A stretch of 64,000 nucleotides of DNA. It comes from Pseudooceanicola spongiae. GTDB taxonomy: Bacteria > Pseudomonadota > Alphaproteobacteria > Rhodobacterales > Rhodobacteraceae. Shown in pieces: positions 35,355 through 44,224 of the stretch. The notes under the pieces were generated by a model. The model searched no databases, was not told where the DNA came from, and was given only the letters and a program-made list of their open reading frames with translations. The stretch covers positions 3,077,501 through 3,141,500 of the forward strand of contig NZ_CP045201.1 in NCBI RefSeq assembly GCF_014899185.1. The letters run 5' to 3'. How positions within the stretch are numbered: position 1 is the stretch's first letter; every line of letters begins with the position of its first letter. Made by a program: the position numbers and the translations under genes.

Positions 35355-36542
35355 ATGAAATGGAACCTGCGTCACCTGAGGGTCTTTCTCGCTGTGGTCC
35401 ATCATGCCTCGGTGTCTCGCGCCGCTGAAGAGTGCCACCTTTCGCAGCCTGCGGTCACACAGGCGATTGCAAAACTTGAAGCGGGTTTCGCTGCGCCCCT
35501 GTTTCAGCACAAGGCCCAGGGCTTGTTCGTCACCGACGCGGGACAGGCTCTTGCACGGCGGGTAAGGCGCGCGCTGGAGCGCATTGACCAGGCTACGGCC
35601 CCGATTTCACCCCGTCTTGCGGCCACCGCAACGGCGTCTCAGCTGCAAGCCCTGATCGCGGTGCGGGAGCTTGAGAACTTCACACTGGCGGCTGGCAAAC
35701 TGGGACTGTCCCAGCCCACGGTTCATCGCGCCGTCACCCGATTGGAGGCTGAGGCGGACAAGCCCCTCTTTGAACGGACGGCTATGGGGATCCGCGGCAC
35801 ACGTGCCTGCCGCTTGCTGGCTGAGGCCGCCCAGCTCGCCTTCGCCGAGCTGGATCAGGCGGAGATGGACCTGGCCGAAATCGCCGGTAGCGAGGTCGGC
35901 CAGATCGTCGTCGGGGCGATGCCGCTTTCGCGGTCTTTCATGCTGTCGCAAGCCATCATCGCCTTTCGCGAGAGCCGCCCATCGGTCTTGATACGGGTCG
36001 ACGAAGGCCCCTACGATGATCTGCTGGCGGGCCTGCGCAGAGGCGAGATCGACGTCCTGATCGGTGCCCTGCGCGACCCCCTGCCGATTGGAGACGTGGT
36101 GCAGGAGATGCTGTTTGAGGATGACCTGATCCTCGTCGCGGGCCCCGGTCATCCACTGCTGGCCGAGGCCCAGCCAACACTGGAGCAAACGGCGGATTTC
36201 CCTTGGATTTTGGCCCGCAAAGGTACTCCGTCGAGAGGCATCTTCGATCAGCTGTTCGCCAGTCGGCCAATGCCGCAAAGTATCGTGGAAACCGGGTCGA
36301 TGATCCTGATGCGGCAGCTGCTCCGACAGTCAGATCACATCGGCTTCATTTCACGCCTTCAGGCAGCTGCGGAAATCGAATTGGGTCTTATGGTGCCCCT
36401 GCGGATTGATCTGAGCGGAACACAGCGACCGATTGGCATTACAACCCGCCTGGACTGGATTCCAACGATTGCGCAAAAAATTCTGATTGATGAAATCAAG
36501 ATTTCAGTAAATCTAAAAACGCCCTCCCCAGCGGAAGATTGA
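35355..36542 (+). CDS. LysR-type regulator with two tandem HTH domains
   Basis: The 395-residue product is about 90 residues longer than a standard LysR regulator because it has two DNA-binding domains. The first (residues 1-75) reads LRHLRVFLAVVHHASVSRAA...LSQPAVTQAIAKLE. The second (about 95-170) reads LQALIAVRELENFTLAAGKLGLSQPTVHRAVTRLE. Each ends in its own FVTDAGQALARR- or GIRGTRACRLLAE-like wing and linker helix. A single periplasmic-binding-type effector domain follows (GQIVVGAMPLSRSFML onward). The ATG at 35355 is preferred over a TTG at 35295 because homology starts there. It is divergent from the gallate-type operon and is its likely regulator, with the aromatic substrate or an intermediate as effector. 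Confidence 0.9.
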   Translation: MKWNLRHLRVFLAVVHHASVSRAAEECHLSQPAVTQAIAKLEAGFAAPLFQHKAQGLFVTDAGQALARRVRRALERIDQATAPISPRLAATATASQLQALIAVRELENFTLAAGKLGLSQPTVHRAVTRLEAEADKPLFERTAMGIRGTRACRLLAEAAQLAFAELDQAEMDLAEIAGSEVGQIVVGAMPLSRSFMLSQAIIAFRESRPSVLIRVDEGPYDDLLAGLRRGEIDVLIGALRDPLPIGDVVQEMLFEDDLILVAGPGHPLLAEAQPTLEQTADFPWILARKGTPSRGIFDQLFASRPMPQSIVETGSMILMRQLLRQSDHIGFISRLQAAAEIELGLMVPLRIDLSGTQRPIGITTRLDWIPTIAQKILIDEIKISVNLKTPSPAED

Positions 36543-36645
36543 ACCTTGCGTATTATTCATGACGGGCAATTTAAGGACTTGTCGCATGACTGATTTAAAA
36601 GGTATTCAGAAATATTAATGTAAGTTCACTACGAAAGAAATCCTG

Positions 36646-37119
36646 GTGCCAACAGAAAACCGCTCCGCCTTAGATGCAGATATTTCCAGCGCAATCAAGG
36701 ACGTCGCTATTCTTGACACTTTGACTCATCTATTGAGGCGGGCGCATTTTAGAAATGAGTTTCTTTTCAGCAGCACTTTCGGGGAAATGGGCTTAACATC
36801 CCGCCAAATGGTTCTGCTTGTCGCGATTGCCCAGAACCCCGGGGCCTCTCAGAAAGTGATCGGGGATATCGTCGCGCTGGACGTGAATACCGTGAGCGAT
36901 ACGCTACGCAGAATGGAGCGGAAGCAACTGATCGAGCGCATCGCATCCAAGGCGGATGGTCGTTCGATCGCAGTGCGCCTGACCGCTATCGGTCTGAGCG
37001 TTCTGGAAGAAGGGCTATCTAGGAATCCAACCCTGCAAGCGCAGGTGATCGAGCGACTTGATCCCGAAGAAGCCGCCAAGCTCAAGATCCTGCTGCGAAA
37101 ATTGCTCGGCTTCGAATAG
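36646..37119 (+). CDS. MarR family transcriptional regulator
   Basis: A 157-residue winged-helix protein. The DNA-binding region contains LTSRQMVLLVAIAQNPGASQKVIGDIVALDVNTVSDTLRRMERK (residues about 48-92, cited to mark position), followed by the wing KADGRSIAVRLTAIG; long helices at both ends make the dimer interface. The start is GTG at 36646. The 103 bases upstream are strongly AT-rich compared with the surroundings and likely hold its promoter. It lies downstream of the LysR gene and convergent with the ABC exporter gene, so its target is not evident. Confidence 0.88.
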   Translation: MPTENRSALDADISSAIKDVAILDTLTHLLRRAHFRNEFLFSSTFGEMGLTSRQMVLLVAIAQNPGASQKVIGDIVALDVNTVSDTLRRMERKQLIERIASKADGRSIAVRLTAIGLSVLEEGLSRNPTLQAQVIERLDPEEAAKLKILLRKLLGFE

Positions 37120-37155
37120 ACTGCTGCGCGGACCGCAGGCATAAGCCGCTCTCTT

Positions 37156-37203
37156 CTGGATGCTCTCAAAATCCAGTGGGCCTGCCAAGACAGCGACAGG
37201 CCC
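37156..37203. other. Two inverted repeats between convergent genes
   Basis: CTGGAT/ATCCAG (37156-37161 and 37171-37176) and GGGCCTG/CAGGCCC (37178-37184 and 37197-37203) lie between the MarR gene and the convergent ABC exporter gene. There is no T-run, so they are at best part of a Rho-type or weak termination zone. Confidence 0.35.
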
Positions 37204-37246
37204 CATCCAGCAGCCCGCCCCACGTCGAGCGCACTGCCGCAATCAG

Positions 37247-39010
37247 TTACATATCGTACTGCAGATCGTAGGAGCGTTTGAAGAAGTTCTCGTTCTTCAG
37301 CAACTCGGCAGGACTGCCACGTTCGACGACCTCACCATCCTTCACCACCAGAATTTCATCCGCGCGCATGACCGATGACAGCCGGTGCGCGATGACGATG
37401 GTCGTGCGGCCCTTGGACAGATCGTGCAGAGCTTTCTGGATCTCGGCCTCGGATTCCGCGTCCAAAGCGCTGGTGGCTTCGTCCAGCAGCAGGATCGGAG
37501 CATCACGCAGGATGGCGCGGGCGATCGACAGCCGCTGACGTTGCCCACCCGACAGGTTGCCGCCATTTTCGCCGACGTCGCAGTCATAGCCACCGGGAAG
37601 CTTGCTGATGAACTCATGCGCGTTAGCAGCCTTGGCCGCCGCAATGATCTCGTCATCAGTGGCACCGTCGCGGCCAAGGCCGATGTTATGCTTGACGCTG
37701 CCCGCGAACAGGAATGTGTCCTGCCCCACAAAGGCCATGTTTTCGCGCAAAGACGCGAAGGTCACATCGCGGATATTCGCCCCGTCAATTTCCACCTGGC
37801 CTTCGGTCGGATCATAGAGGCGCATTGACAGGTTCAGGATCGTGGATTTGCCGCTCCCCGAAGGACCGACAAGTGCCGTGGTCTTGCCCGCAGCGAATTC
37901 CAGGTTCAGCGTCTTGAGAACAATCTCGCCCTGGCCTTCGTAGTTGAAGGAGACATCGCGGAAGGCCACTTTCCTAGGCCCTGCCGGCAGGGGTTTTGCC
38001 CCCGGCGTTTCCACCATGGTGATCGGGTGATCCAGAAGATCATACATCATCTTGACCCCGACCAGCCCGGTCTCGATCCCGATACGCATCGAGGCAAGCC
38101 GGCGCGCAGGGTCATAGGCCATGATCAAAGCTGTCAGGAAAGACAGCAGCTGCCCCTGCGAGGTCACAATGCGCTCGCCGAAAATCGTTGTCGCGCTCAG
38201 CGCGAGGATCGCAGCAATGGCCAGTCCCGAGAGAACGTCCATCATGGGCATCGTCGCCGCTTGCAGGCGCGAGATAGAGTTCGACATCCGCTCGACACGG
38301 GTGACGGCCTCGTTCATGCGGGCAGCCATGTGATCTTCCAGTGCGAAGGCCTTGATCACCCGGATGCCCACCGACGTCTCGGTTGCGACCTTGATGATCG
38401 CCCCCAAGGAGACCATCTCGCGCGTGACGATGGTGCGCACCCTGGAAACAAGGCTTCGGATGCCGAACAGCGCGATCGGAATGGTCACGATGGTCACGGC
38501 CGACAGCAGAGGCTGTTGCGCAAACATCACGTACGCGAGGCCGATCAGCGTAAAGAGGTCACGCACAAAGGACAAAAGCACGGTGTCCAGAACCGCACGG
38601 GCAGCCTGTGACGCCTGCGTCAGACTGACAAGCGTGTCGGAGGAACTTTTCGCCCCGAAATAGGCCACGCCCTGCTGGATCAGCCGGTCGAACATCTTGA
38701 TCTGCTGCGAGGCGATGATGCGGTTGCCGGCGATGCTCAGGAAAACCGCCTGAAGATACCCAGCAATCCCCTTGATCGCGAAGATACCCGCAACGGCCAT
38801 AGCCACAGCGTAGACCCGATACGTCGGCTCGTCCGGAGACAGGGACTGCACGATATCCTTCATGATCCAGGCCGAAGCCGCAGTCGTCCCTGCAACAAAG
38901 AACATCGACATGATGGCAAGTGCGTACCACTTTGCCTGAGCCTGATAGTTTTCGCTCAGAAGCCGGTAGAGCAACTTCTCCTGAATGCCGGGAAACAACT
39001 TTGCAAGCAT
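37247..39010 (-). CDS. ABC exporter, fused permease and ATPase (MsbA-like)
   Basis: A half-transporter of about 587 residues that would work as a homodimer in the inner membrane. Six hydrophobic helices make up the first 310 residues (from WYALAIMSMFFVAGTTAASAW). The ATPase domain then shows Walker A GPSGSGKST, Q-loop FVGQDTFLF, signature [14 protein letters not shown], Walker B ILLLDEATSALD and the switch His in IVIAHRLSSV. The layout matches the lipid A flippase MsbA and related lipid/drug exporters. The ATG at 39010 has GAGAG upstream; a longer frame to 39103 starts with GTG and has no family similarity. The substrate is not known. Confidence 0.88.
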   Translation of the reverse strand: MLAKLFPGIQEKLLYRLLSENYQAQAKWYALAIMSMFFVAGTTAASAWIMKDIVQSLSPDEPTYRVYAVAMAVAGIFAIKGIAGYLQAVFLSIAGNRIIASQQIKMFDRLIQQGVAYFGAKSSSDTLVSLTQASQAARAVLDTVLLSFVRDLFTLIGLAYVMFAQQPLLSAVTIVTIPIALFGIRSLVSRVRTIVTREMVSLGAIIKVATETSVGIRVIKAFALEDHMAARMNEAVTRVERMSNSISRLQAATMPMMDVLSGLAIAAILALSATTIFGERIVTSQGQLLSFLTALIMAYDPARRLASMRIGIETGLVGVKMMYDLLDHPITMVETPGAKPLPAGPRKVAFRDVSFNYEGQGEIVLKTLNLEFAAGKTTALVGPSGSGKSTILNLSMRLYDPTEGQVEIDGANIRDVTFASLRENMAFVGQDTFLFAGSVKHNIGLGRDGATDDEIIAAAKAANAHEFISKLPGGYDCDVGENGGNLSGGQRQRLSIARAILRDAPILLLDEATSALDAESEAEIQKALHDLSKGRTTIVIAHRLSSVMRADEILVVKDGEVVERGSPAELLKNENFFKRSYDLQYDM

Positions 39011-39195
39011 GAGCATCTCTCGATCTGATATTTCGCGGCCTAAGTACACGCTGAGCTGGTGAAGTTCCAGCGCAACAGGGCTGCGCCCGCCACCGGACGT
39101 CACGGTCCGGGGCGGGTCTGGCGGCCTGATCGCTATCTAATAGCGCGCCGGGCAGATTTTTAGGGCCAGAAGAATGATCCTAGCAGGGCCAACGC

Positions 39196-41370
39196 TTAGG
39201 GTGCGGCGTCAAAGACCACGACGGTTTCTGCGGCCACGGCCACTTCGGTTCTGCCGGGAACCAGAAAAACCGTGGTCTGGCGCGCCGCCGTCGTGTCCAT
39301 GATGCGCCGCCAGCGGCGCCGACCCGGCGGGTCCGGCAGTTGCACGGTGCAATCACCGCCACCATTGATCACCGCAAACAGCACATCGTCGCTCATCGAA
39401 TAGCCGGGCGTCGCCGAAGCGGCGCGGATCTCGACACAGAGGCAGCGGAAATTCGGATCATGCCAGTCCTCGGTTGTTGGCGGCTCTCCGTCAGAGCGCC
39501 GCCAGGAGAGATCGGGAATGCCATCGCGATGTCGTGGCTTGGAATGCAGGAACAGCCTCTGCCGCAAGACCGGGTGATCGCGCCGCATCCGGGCCAGCCA
39601 GGCCACGAAATCTGCAAGGTCATGATCCGGGCGATCCCAGTTGACCCAGGCGGTGGCATTGTCCTGAGCATAGGCATTGTTGTTGCCGCCCTGGCTGTTG
39701 CCGATCTCGTCCCCCGCCAGCATCATCGGTGTACCCTGACTAAGGAACAGCGTCGCCAGCATGTTGCGCTTGCGCCGGGCGCGTGCCGCCAGAATATCGG
39801 GGTCCAGCGTCGGCCCTTCGGCGCCCAAGCCATCGGAGTGGTTGGGCTCATGCCCGTCGCGATTTTCCTCGCCGTTCCCCCAGTTGCGCTTGGCGGAATA
39901 GCTGACGATATCTTCCAGCGTGAACCCGTCGTGCGACGCCAGAAAGTTGACTGAGGCCGTGGCCGCGCGACCGTCGTGATCGAACATGTCGGCAGAGCCC
40001 ATCAGACGCCCGGCGATACTTGAGGTCACCCCTTCATCACCCTTCCAGAACCGGCGCACATCATCGCGGTAGCGGTCATTCAGCTCCATAAACGGATGCG
40101 GCCAGGCCCCCAGCTGATACCCGCCGGGCCCAAGATCCCAGGGTTCGGCTACAAGTTTGACGTTGCGCAACACCGGATCCTGCTTGATCGCCGATATAAA
40201 TCCGCCTCGCGCATCAAAGCCCGCAGGCCCACGCGCCAGGGACGTCGCCAGATCAAAGCGGAAGCCATCCACATGCATCACCTCGACCCAGTAGCGCAGG
40301 CTGTCCATGACCATGCGCAGCACCGCCGGGTGCCCAAGGTTCATGGTGTTGCCGCAGCCGGTGTCGTCGATATAGTAGCGGGGATCCTCGGCCAGCCTGT
40401 AGTAAGCGCGGTTGTCCAGCCCTCGGAAGCTCAGCGTCGGGCCAAGCTGGTTGCCCTCGGCAGTATGGTTGTAGACCACGTCGAGGATGACCTCGATCCC
40501 GGCGCTGTGGAACCGGCGTACCATGGTCTGGAATTCCCAGATGTCGCCTCCGCTCATGAACCTCGGATCAGGCGCGAAAAAGCCGATGGTCTGATAGCCC
40601 CAGAAGTTCGATAGCCCCTTCTCCACCAGAAACCGCTCGGACAGATGCGCCTGTACCGGCATAAGCTGCACAGTGGTAACGCCGATCTTGTCGAGGTGAT
40701 CCAGCACGGGCGCCGAAGCCATGCCAAGGAAACTGCCGCGTTTGCGCGGATCGACGCCGGGGTGGCCCGCCGTCATCCCCTTCACATGCGTCTCGTAGTG
40801 TACCGAGAGCGACCGGCGATGGTTCGGCCGCCTGTCATTGCCCCACGGAAAATTGACGTCCACCACCTCAGCCTTGGGCATCGCGAACGCGCTGTCGCGG
40901 GAATCGAACCCCAGATCGGTGCGCGCAGTGCCGGGGCGATAGCCAAGCAGAGCATCCGACCACCGGAACCGCCCCGTGATCTTGCGCGCATAGGGGTCCA
41001 GCAGCAGCTTATTGTGGTTAAAGCGCAAGCCTTGCTCAGGCTCATGCGGCCCGCGCGCTCGGTAGCCGTACAGGCTGCCCGGCGACAGCCCTGCCACATA
41101 GACATGCCAGATATCCCCGTCGCGTTCGCGCAGCGGAATGCGCGCCAGCTCACGCCGCCCGTCGGTCGAGAACAGGCACAGGTCGATCCCATGCGCCTCC
41201 CCCGAGAAGACGGCGAAGTTCACGCCCTGCCCATCCCATGTGGCCCCCATCGGGTCGGGCCGGCCAGCAGACAGGCCATGGTGCGGCAGCTTGTTGGGAA
41301 TATCCCGGCTGCGGCTTCTGCGTTCGATACTTGGCCCGAACAAACGCGGGTCCCGTCCATTTACGCTCAT
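39196..41370 (-). CDS. glgX: Glycogen debranching enzyme
   Basis: GlgX/isoamylase-type GH13 enzyme of 724 residues that removes alpha-1,6 branches from glycogen. An N-terminal CBM48-like domain (ATWDGQGVNFAVFSGEAHG) precedes the catalytic barrel, where the nucleophile Asp is in DGFRFDLATSLA, the acid/base Glu in KLVAEPWDLG and the third carboxylate in ASHDGFTLED. It overlaps the glgA stop by four bases, so it is translated with the synthesis genes. Together with TreY and TreZ downstream of the divergent promoter it can play the role of TreX in the glycogen-to-trehalose route. Confidence 0.95.
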   Translation of the reverse strand: MSVNGRDPRLFGPSIERRSRSRDIPNKLPHHGLSAGRPDPMGATWDGQGVNFAVFSGEAHGIDLCLFSTDGRRELARIPLRERDGDIWHVYVAGLSPGSLYGYRARGPHEPEQGLRFNHNKLLLDPYARKITGRFRWSDALLGYRPGTARTDLGFDSRDSAFAMPKAEVVDVNFPWGNDRRPNHRRSLSVHYETHVKGMTAGHPGVDPRKRGSFLGMASAPVLDHLDKIGVTTVQLMPVQAHLSERFLVEKGLSNFWGYQTIGFFAPDPRFMSGGDIWEFQTMVRRFHSAGIEVILDVVYNHTAEGNQLGPTLSFRGLDNRAYYRLAEDPRYYIDDTGCGNTMNLGHPAVLRMVMDSLRYWVEVMHVDGFRFDLATSLARGPAGFDARGGFISAIKQDPVLRNVKLVAEPWDLGPGGYQLGAWPHPFMELNDRYRDDVRRFWKGDEGVTSSIAGRLMGSADMFDHDGRAATASVNFLASHDGFTLEDIVSYSAKRNWGNGEENRDGHEPNHSDGLGAEGPTLDPDILAARARRKRNMLATLFLSQGTPMMLAGDEIGNSQGGNNNAYAQDNATAWVNWDRPDHDLADFVAWLARMRRDHPVLRQRLFLHSKPRHRDGIPDLSWRRSDGEPPTTEDWHDPNFRCLCVEIRAASATPGYSMSDDVLFAVINGGGDCTVQLPDPPGRRRWRRIMDTTAARQTTVFLVPGRTEVAVAAETVVVFDAAP

Positions 41371-42839
41371 TCAGTCGCCTCGGAGATGATATCGGAATAT
41401 AGCGTGGCATAGGCACCAGCAGAGCGTTCCCAGCCGAAATCGGCCTTCATGCCGTTCTTCTGGATCTGTTTGAAGGTTGTCGGGGCGGCATACAGCGTGA
41501 TCAGCTGCATCAGCGCGTCATACAGCCCCCCCGCGTCAACGCGCGACATCATGATGCCGGTGGCAACACCCGCGCCCAGGGCCGCCGGATTGGCCGCGAT
41601 CACCGTATCCGCCAACCCTCCGGTCGGCGCTACGAGCGGCACGGCACCGTAGCGCAAGCCATAGAGCTGGGTCAGACCGCAGGGCTCAAACCGCGATGGC
41701 ACAAGTATCGCATCAGCGCCTGCGTACATCAGGTGTGACAAGGGTTCGTCATAGCCGTGCGCCATGCCAACCTGCGCAGGCCAGCGCTCGGCGGCATCGC
41801 GAAACGTCTTTTCGATCGCCTTGTCGCCAGACCCGAGGACAGCCAAGCACCCGCCGGCCGCAACATACCCGGGCAGCACCTCGGCCAGCAGGTCCAGCCC
41901 CTTTTGCGTGGTCATCCGACTGACAACGGCAGCGAGCGGCCCGGATCCCGCCTCAAGCCCGAACCGCTCCTGCAATGCCTTGCGGTTCTTGGCACGCGAT
42001 GCGGGGCGCGCTGCGGAATAAGGTGTGACGGCAGCGTCGGTTTCGGGATCCCAGACCTCGAGGTCGATGCCGTTCAGGATACCGACCACCGGCTGATCCA
42101 GCGTAGAAATCACCCCGTCGAGACCCATCCCGAACTCAGGCAGCGAAAGTTCGGCGGCATAGCGTGGTGACACGGTCGACACGCGATCCGCACTCAGCAG
42201 CCCCGCTTTGAGAGCGCTGACCTTGCCATAGAACTCCAACGGGCCGTCATCGAAACCCTCACCGTCGATCTTCAGACCCGCCAGCCGGTCCGGCTGGGTC
42301 AGGCCCTGAAAGGCGATGTTGTGGATGGTCAGCAGGCTGGGCACGGCCACCCCCTGCTGACGCAGGTACAAAGGCGCCAGTGCCCCCTGCCAGTCATGGG
42401 CGTGCACCAGCTCCGGGCGCCAGCCATCGCGCAGACCGTCGCGGGCGATCTCCATCGCGACCCAGGACAAGGCGGCAAAGCGTTCGGGGTTGTCGGGATA
42501 ATCCTGCCCCAGCGTATCAAGATACGGCCCCCCATCGCGCGCAAAAAGGTGCGGCGCGTCGAGCAGAAGGACCGTCATATGGCCCGTCCTGCCGATCCGC
42601 ACCGTCGCAGGTTCGCCGAACAGATCAGCCGATTTCCAGACCTCTTCTGTCTTGCCGAGCGCTTTCGCAACACCGGGATACGCCGGCAAAAGAACCCGCA
42701 TTTCCCAGCCATGACGCTCGAGTGCCCAAGGCAAGGCCCCGCATACATCCGCGAGGCCCCCCGTCTTGATCAGCGGTACACATTCGGATGTTACCGACAG
42801 GACCCGCCGGGCACCGCCCGCTCCCGAAATGCTCGTCAT
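41367..42839 (-). CDS. glgA: Glycogen synthase (ADP-glucose)
   Basis: A 490-residue GT5 glycosyltransferase that extends glycogen from ADP-glucose. The N-terminal substrate loop ECVPLIKTGGLADVCGALP carries the KTGGL motif, which binds ADP-glucose. The C-terminal half has VVSRMTTQKGLDLL and FEPCGLTQLYGLRYG with the second nucleotide site. It lies 34 bases downstream of glgC and overlaps glgX, forming a glgB-glgC-glgA-glgX gene order on the minus strand. Confidence 0.96.
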   Translation of the reverse strand: MTSISGAGGARRVLSVTSECVPLIKTGGLADVCGALPWALERHGWEMRVLLPAYPGVAKALGKTEEVWKSADLFGEPATVRIGRTGHMTVLLLDAPHLFARDGGPYLDTLGQDYPDNPERFAALSWVAMEIARDGLRDGWRPELVHAHDWQGALAPLYLRQQGVAVPSLLTIHNIAFQGLTQPDRLAGLKIDGEGFDDGPLEFYGKVSALKAGLLSADRVSTVSPRYAAELSLPEFGMGLDGVISTLDQPVVGILNGIDLEVWDPETDAAVTPYSAARPASRAKNRKALQERFGLEAGSGPLAAVVSRMTTQKGLDLLAEVLPGYVAAGGCLAVLGSGDKAIEKTFRDAAERWPAQVGMAHGYDEPLSHLMYAGADAILVPSRFEPCGLTQLYGLRYGAVPLVAPTGGLADTVIAANPAALGAGVATGIMMSRVDAGGLYDALMQLITLYAAPTTFKQIQKNGMKADFGWERSAGAYATLYSDIISEATE

Positions 42840-42873
42840 CGCCTCATCCTTTGCTTCGCATCAGGCGAATGGA

Positions 42874-44145
42874 TTACCCATTTTCAGCCAGCCAGCGATC
42901 CACCATCGGTTGGGTCAGAAGCGTCACACCGCCCTCACTGACCCGGAACCATTTCGCATCTTCCACAGGGTCTTCGCCCACCACGAGCCCGGGCGGCACC
43001 CTGACACCGGCATCCACGACGACTCGGCTCAGGCGCGCGCGCCTGCCGACGACGGTATAAGGCATCGCCACCACCTGAAACAGTTCAGCATAGCTATGGG
43101 TGCGCACGCCGTTGAAAAGCAGGGATTCACGGACTTCGGTGCCCGAAATGATGCAATTCCCCGCGATCATCGACGACACCGCAGACCCGCGACGCCCGTC
43201 CTCATCATGGATGAACTTGGCGGGAGGATTGACCTCGCCATAGGTCCAGATCGGCCAGGCGGTGTCGTAAATGTCCAGCTCAGGCGTGAAATCGGTCAGC
43301 GCGATATTGGCGGTGTGATAGGCATCGATCGTGCCGACGTCACGCCAGTAGACGCCCTCGTTCTCGCCTGTGCGCACGCAGCTGTCCTCGAACAGATGCG
43401 CCACGGCTTTGCCTTTGCTGACCAGTTGCGGGATCAGGTCATTGCCGAAATCATGGCTGGAGTCCGGATCAGAGGCATCCGCAATCAGCATCTCGCGCAG
43501 GAAATCCCAGCGGAAGACGTAAATCCCCATCGAGGCCAGTGCGAGGTCCGGTGCGCCCGGCATGGCGGGTGGATCGGCGGGCTTTTCCAGGAAATCCGTG
43601 ATGCGCTTGTTGGTGTCGACGGCCAGAACACCAAAAGCGCTGGCCTCGGCGCGCGGCACTGTCAGACAGCCTATGGTCACATCCGCGCCGGTATCTACAT
43701 GTTCGCGCAGCATCACCTCGTAGTCCATCTTGTAGATGTGATCCCCGGCGAGGATGACGATATAGTCGATCTTGTAGCTGTCGATGATGTCGATGTTCTG
43801 GGTCACGGCGTCGGCGGTGCCCAGATACCACTGATTTTCCGACACCCTTTGCGAGGCGGGCAGGATATCGAGGTATTCATTCCGCTCGGCCCGAAGAAAC
43901 GACCAGCCACGCTGCAGGTGGCGGATCAGCGAATGCGCCTTGTACTGCGTGGCGACGGCAATCTTGCGCATCCCGGAGTTATACGCGTTGGACAGAGCGA
44001 AATCGATGATCCGCATCTTGCCGCCGAAATAAACAGCCGGTTTGGCGCGAGTATCCGTCAGCTCTTTCAGCCGGCTTCCGCGCCCACCGGCCAGGATAAA
44101 GGCCATCGATCTGGCGCTTAGTTTCTGGGTTGTAATAGGTTTCAT
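42874..44145 (-). CDS. glgC: Glucose-1-phosphate adenylyltransferase
   Basis: A 423-residue ADP-glucose pyrophosphorylase, the committed and allosterically regulated step of glycogen synthesis. The nucleotide loop is [28 protein letters not shown] (residues about 16-43, cited to mark position), then [15 protein letters not shown]. The catalytic region includes [11 protein letters not shown]. The C-terminal left-handed beta-helix holds repeated hydrophobic hexapeptides (for example [12 protein letters not shown]). Regulator-binding residues cannot be checked by eye. It lies 79 bases downstream of glgB. Confidence 0.96.
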   Translation of the reverse strand: MKPITTQKLSARSMAFILAGGRGSRLKELTDTRAKPAVYFGGKMRIIDFALSNAYNSGMRKIAVATQYKAHSLIRHLQRGWSFLRAERNEYLDILPASQRVSENQWYLGTADAVTQNIDIIDSYKIDYIVILAGDHIYKMDYEVMLREHVDTGADVTIGCLTVPRAEASAFGVLAVDTNKRITDFLEKPADPPAMPGAPDLALASMGIYVFRWDFLREMLIADASDPDSSHDFGNDLIPQLVSKGKAVAHLFEDSCVRTGENEGVYWRDVGTIDAYHTANIALTDFTPELDIYDTAWPIWTYGEVNPPAKFIHDEDGRRGSAVSSMIAGNCIISGTEVRESLLFNGVRTHSYAELFQVVAMPYTVVGRRARLSRVVVDAGVRVPPGLVVGEDPVEDAKWFRVSEGGVTLLTQPMVDRWLAENG

Positions 44146-44224
44146 TTTACTGACCCTCCCTGCCAGTCAAAGTCCTGATAAGACGTAATCAGGACAAAGC
44201 ATTCTTGCCATTTGGCGTCGCCTG

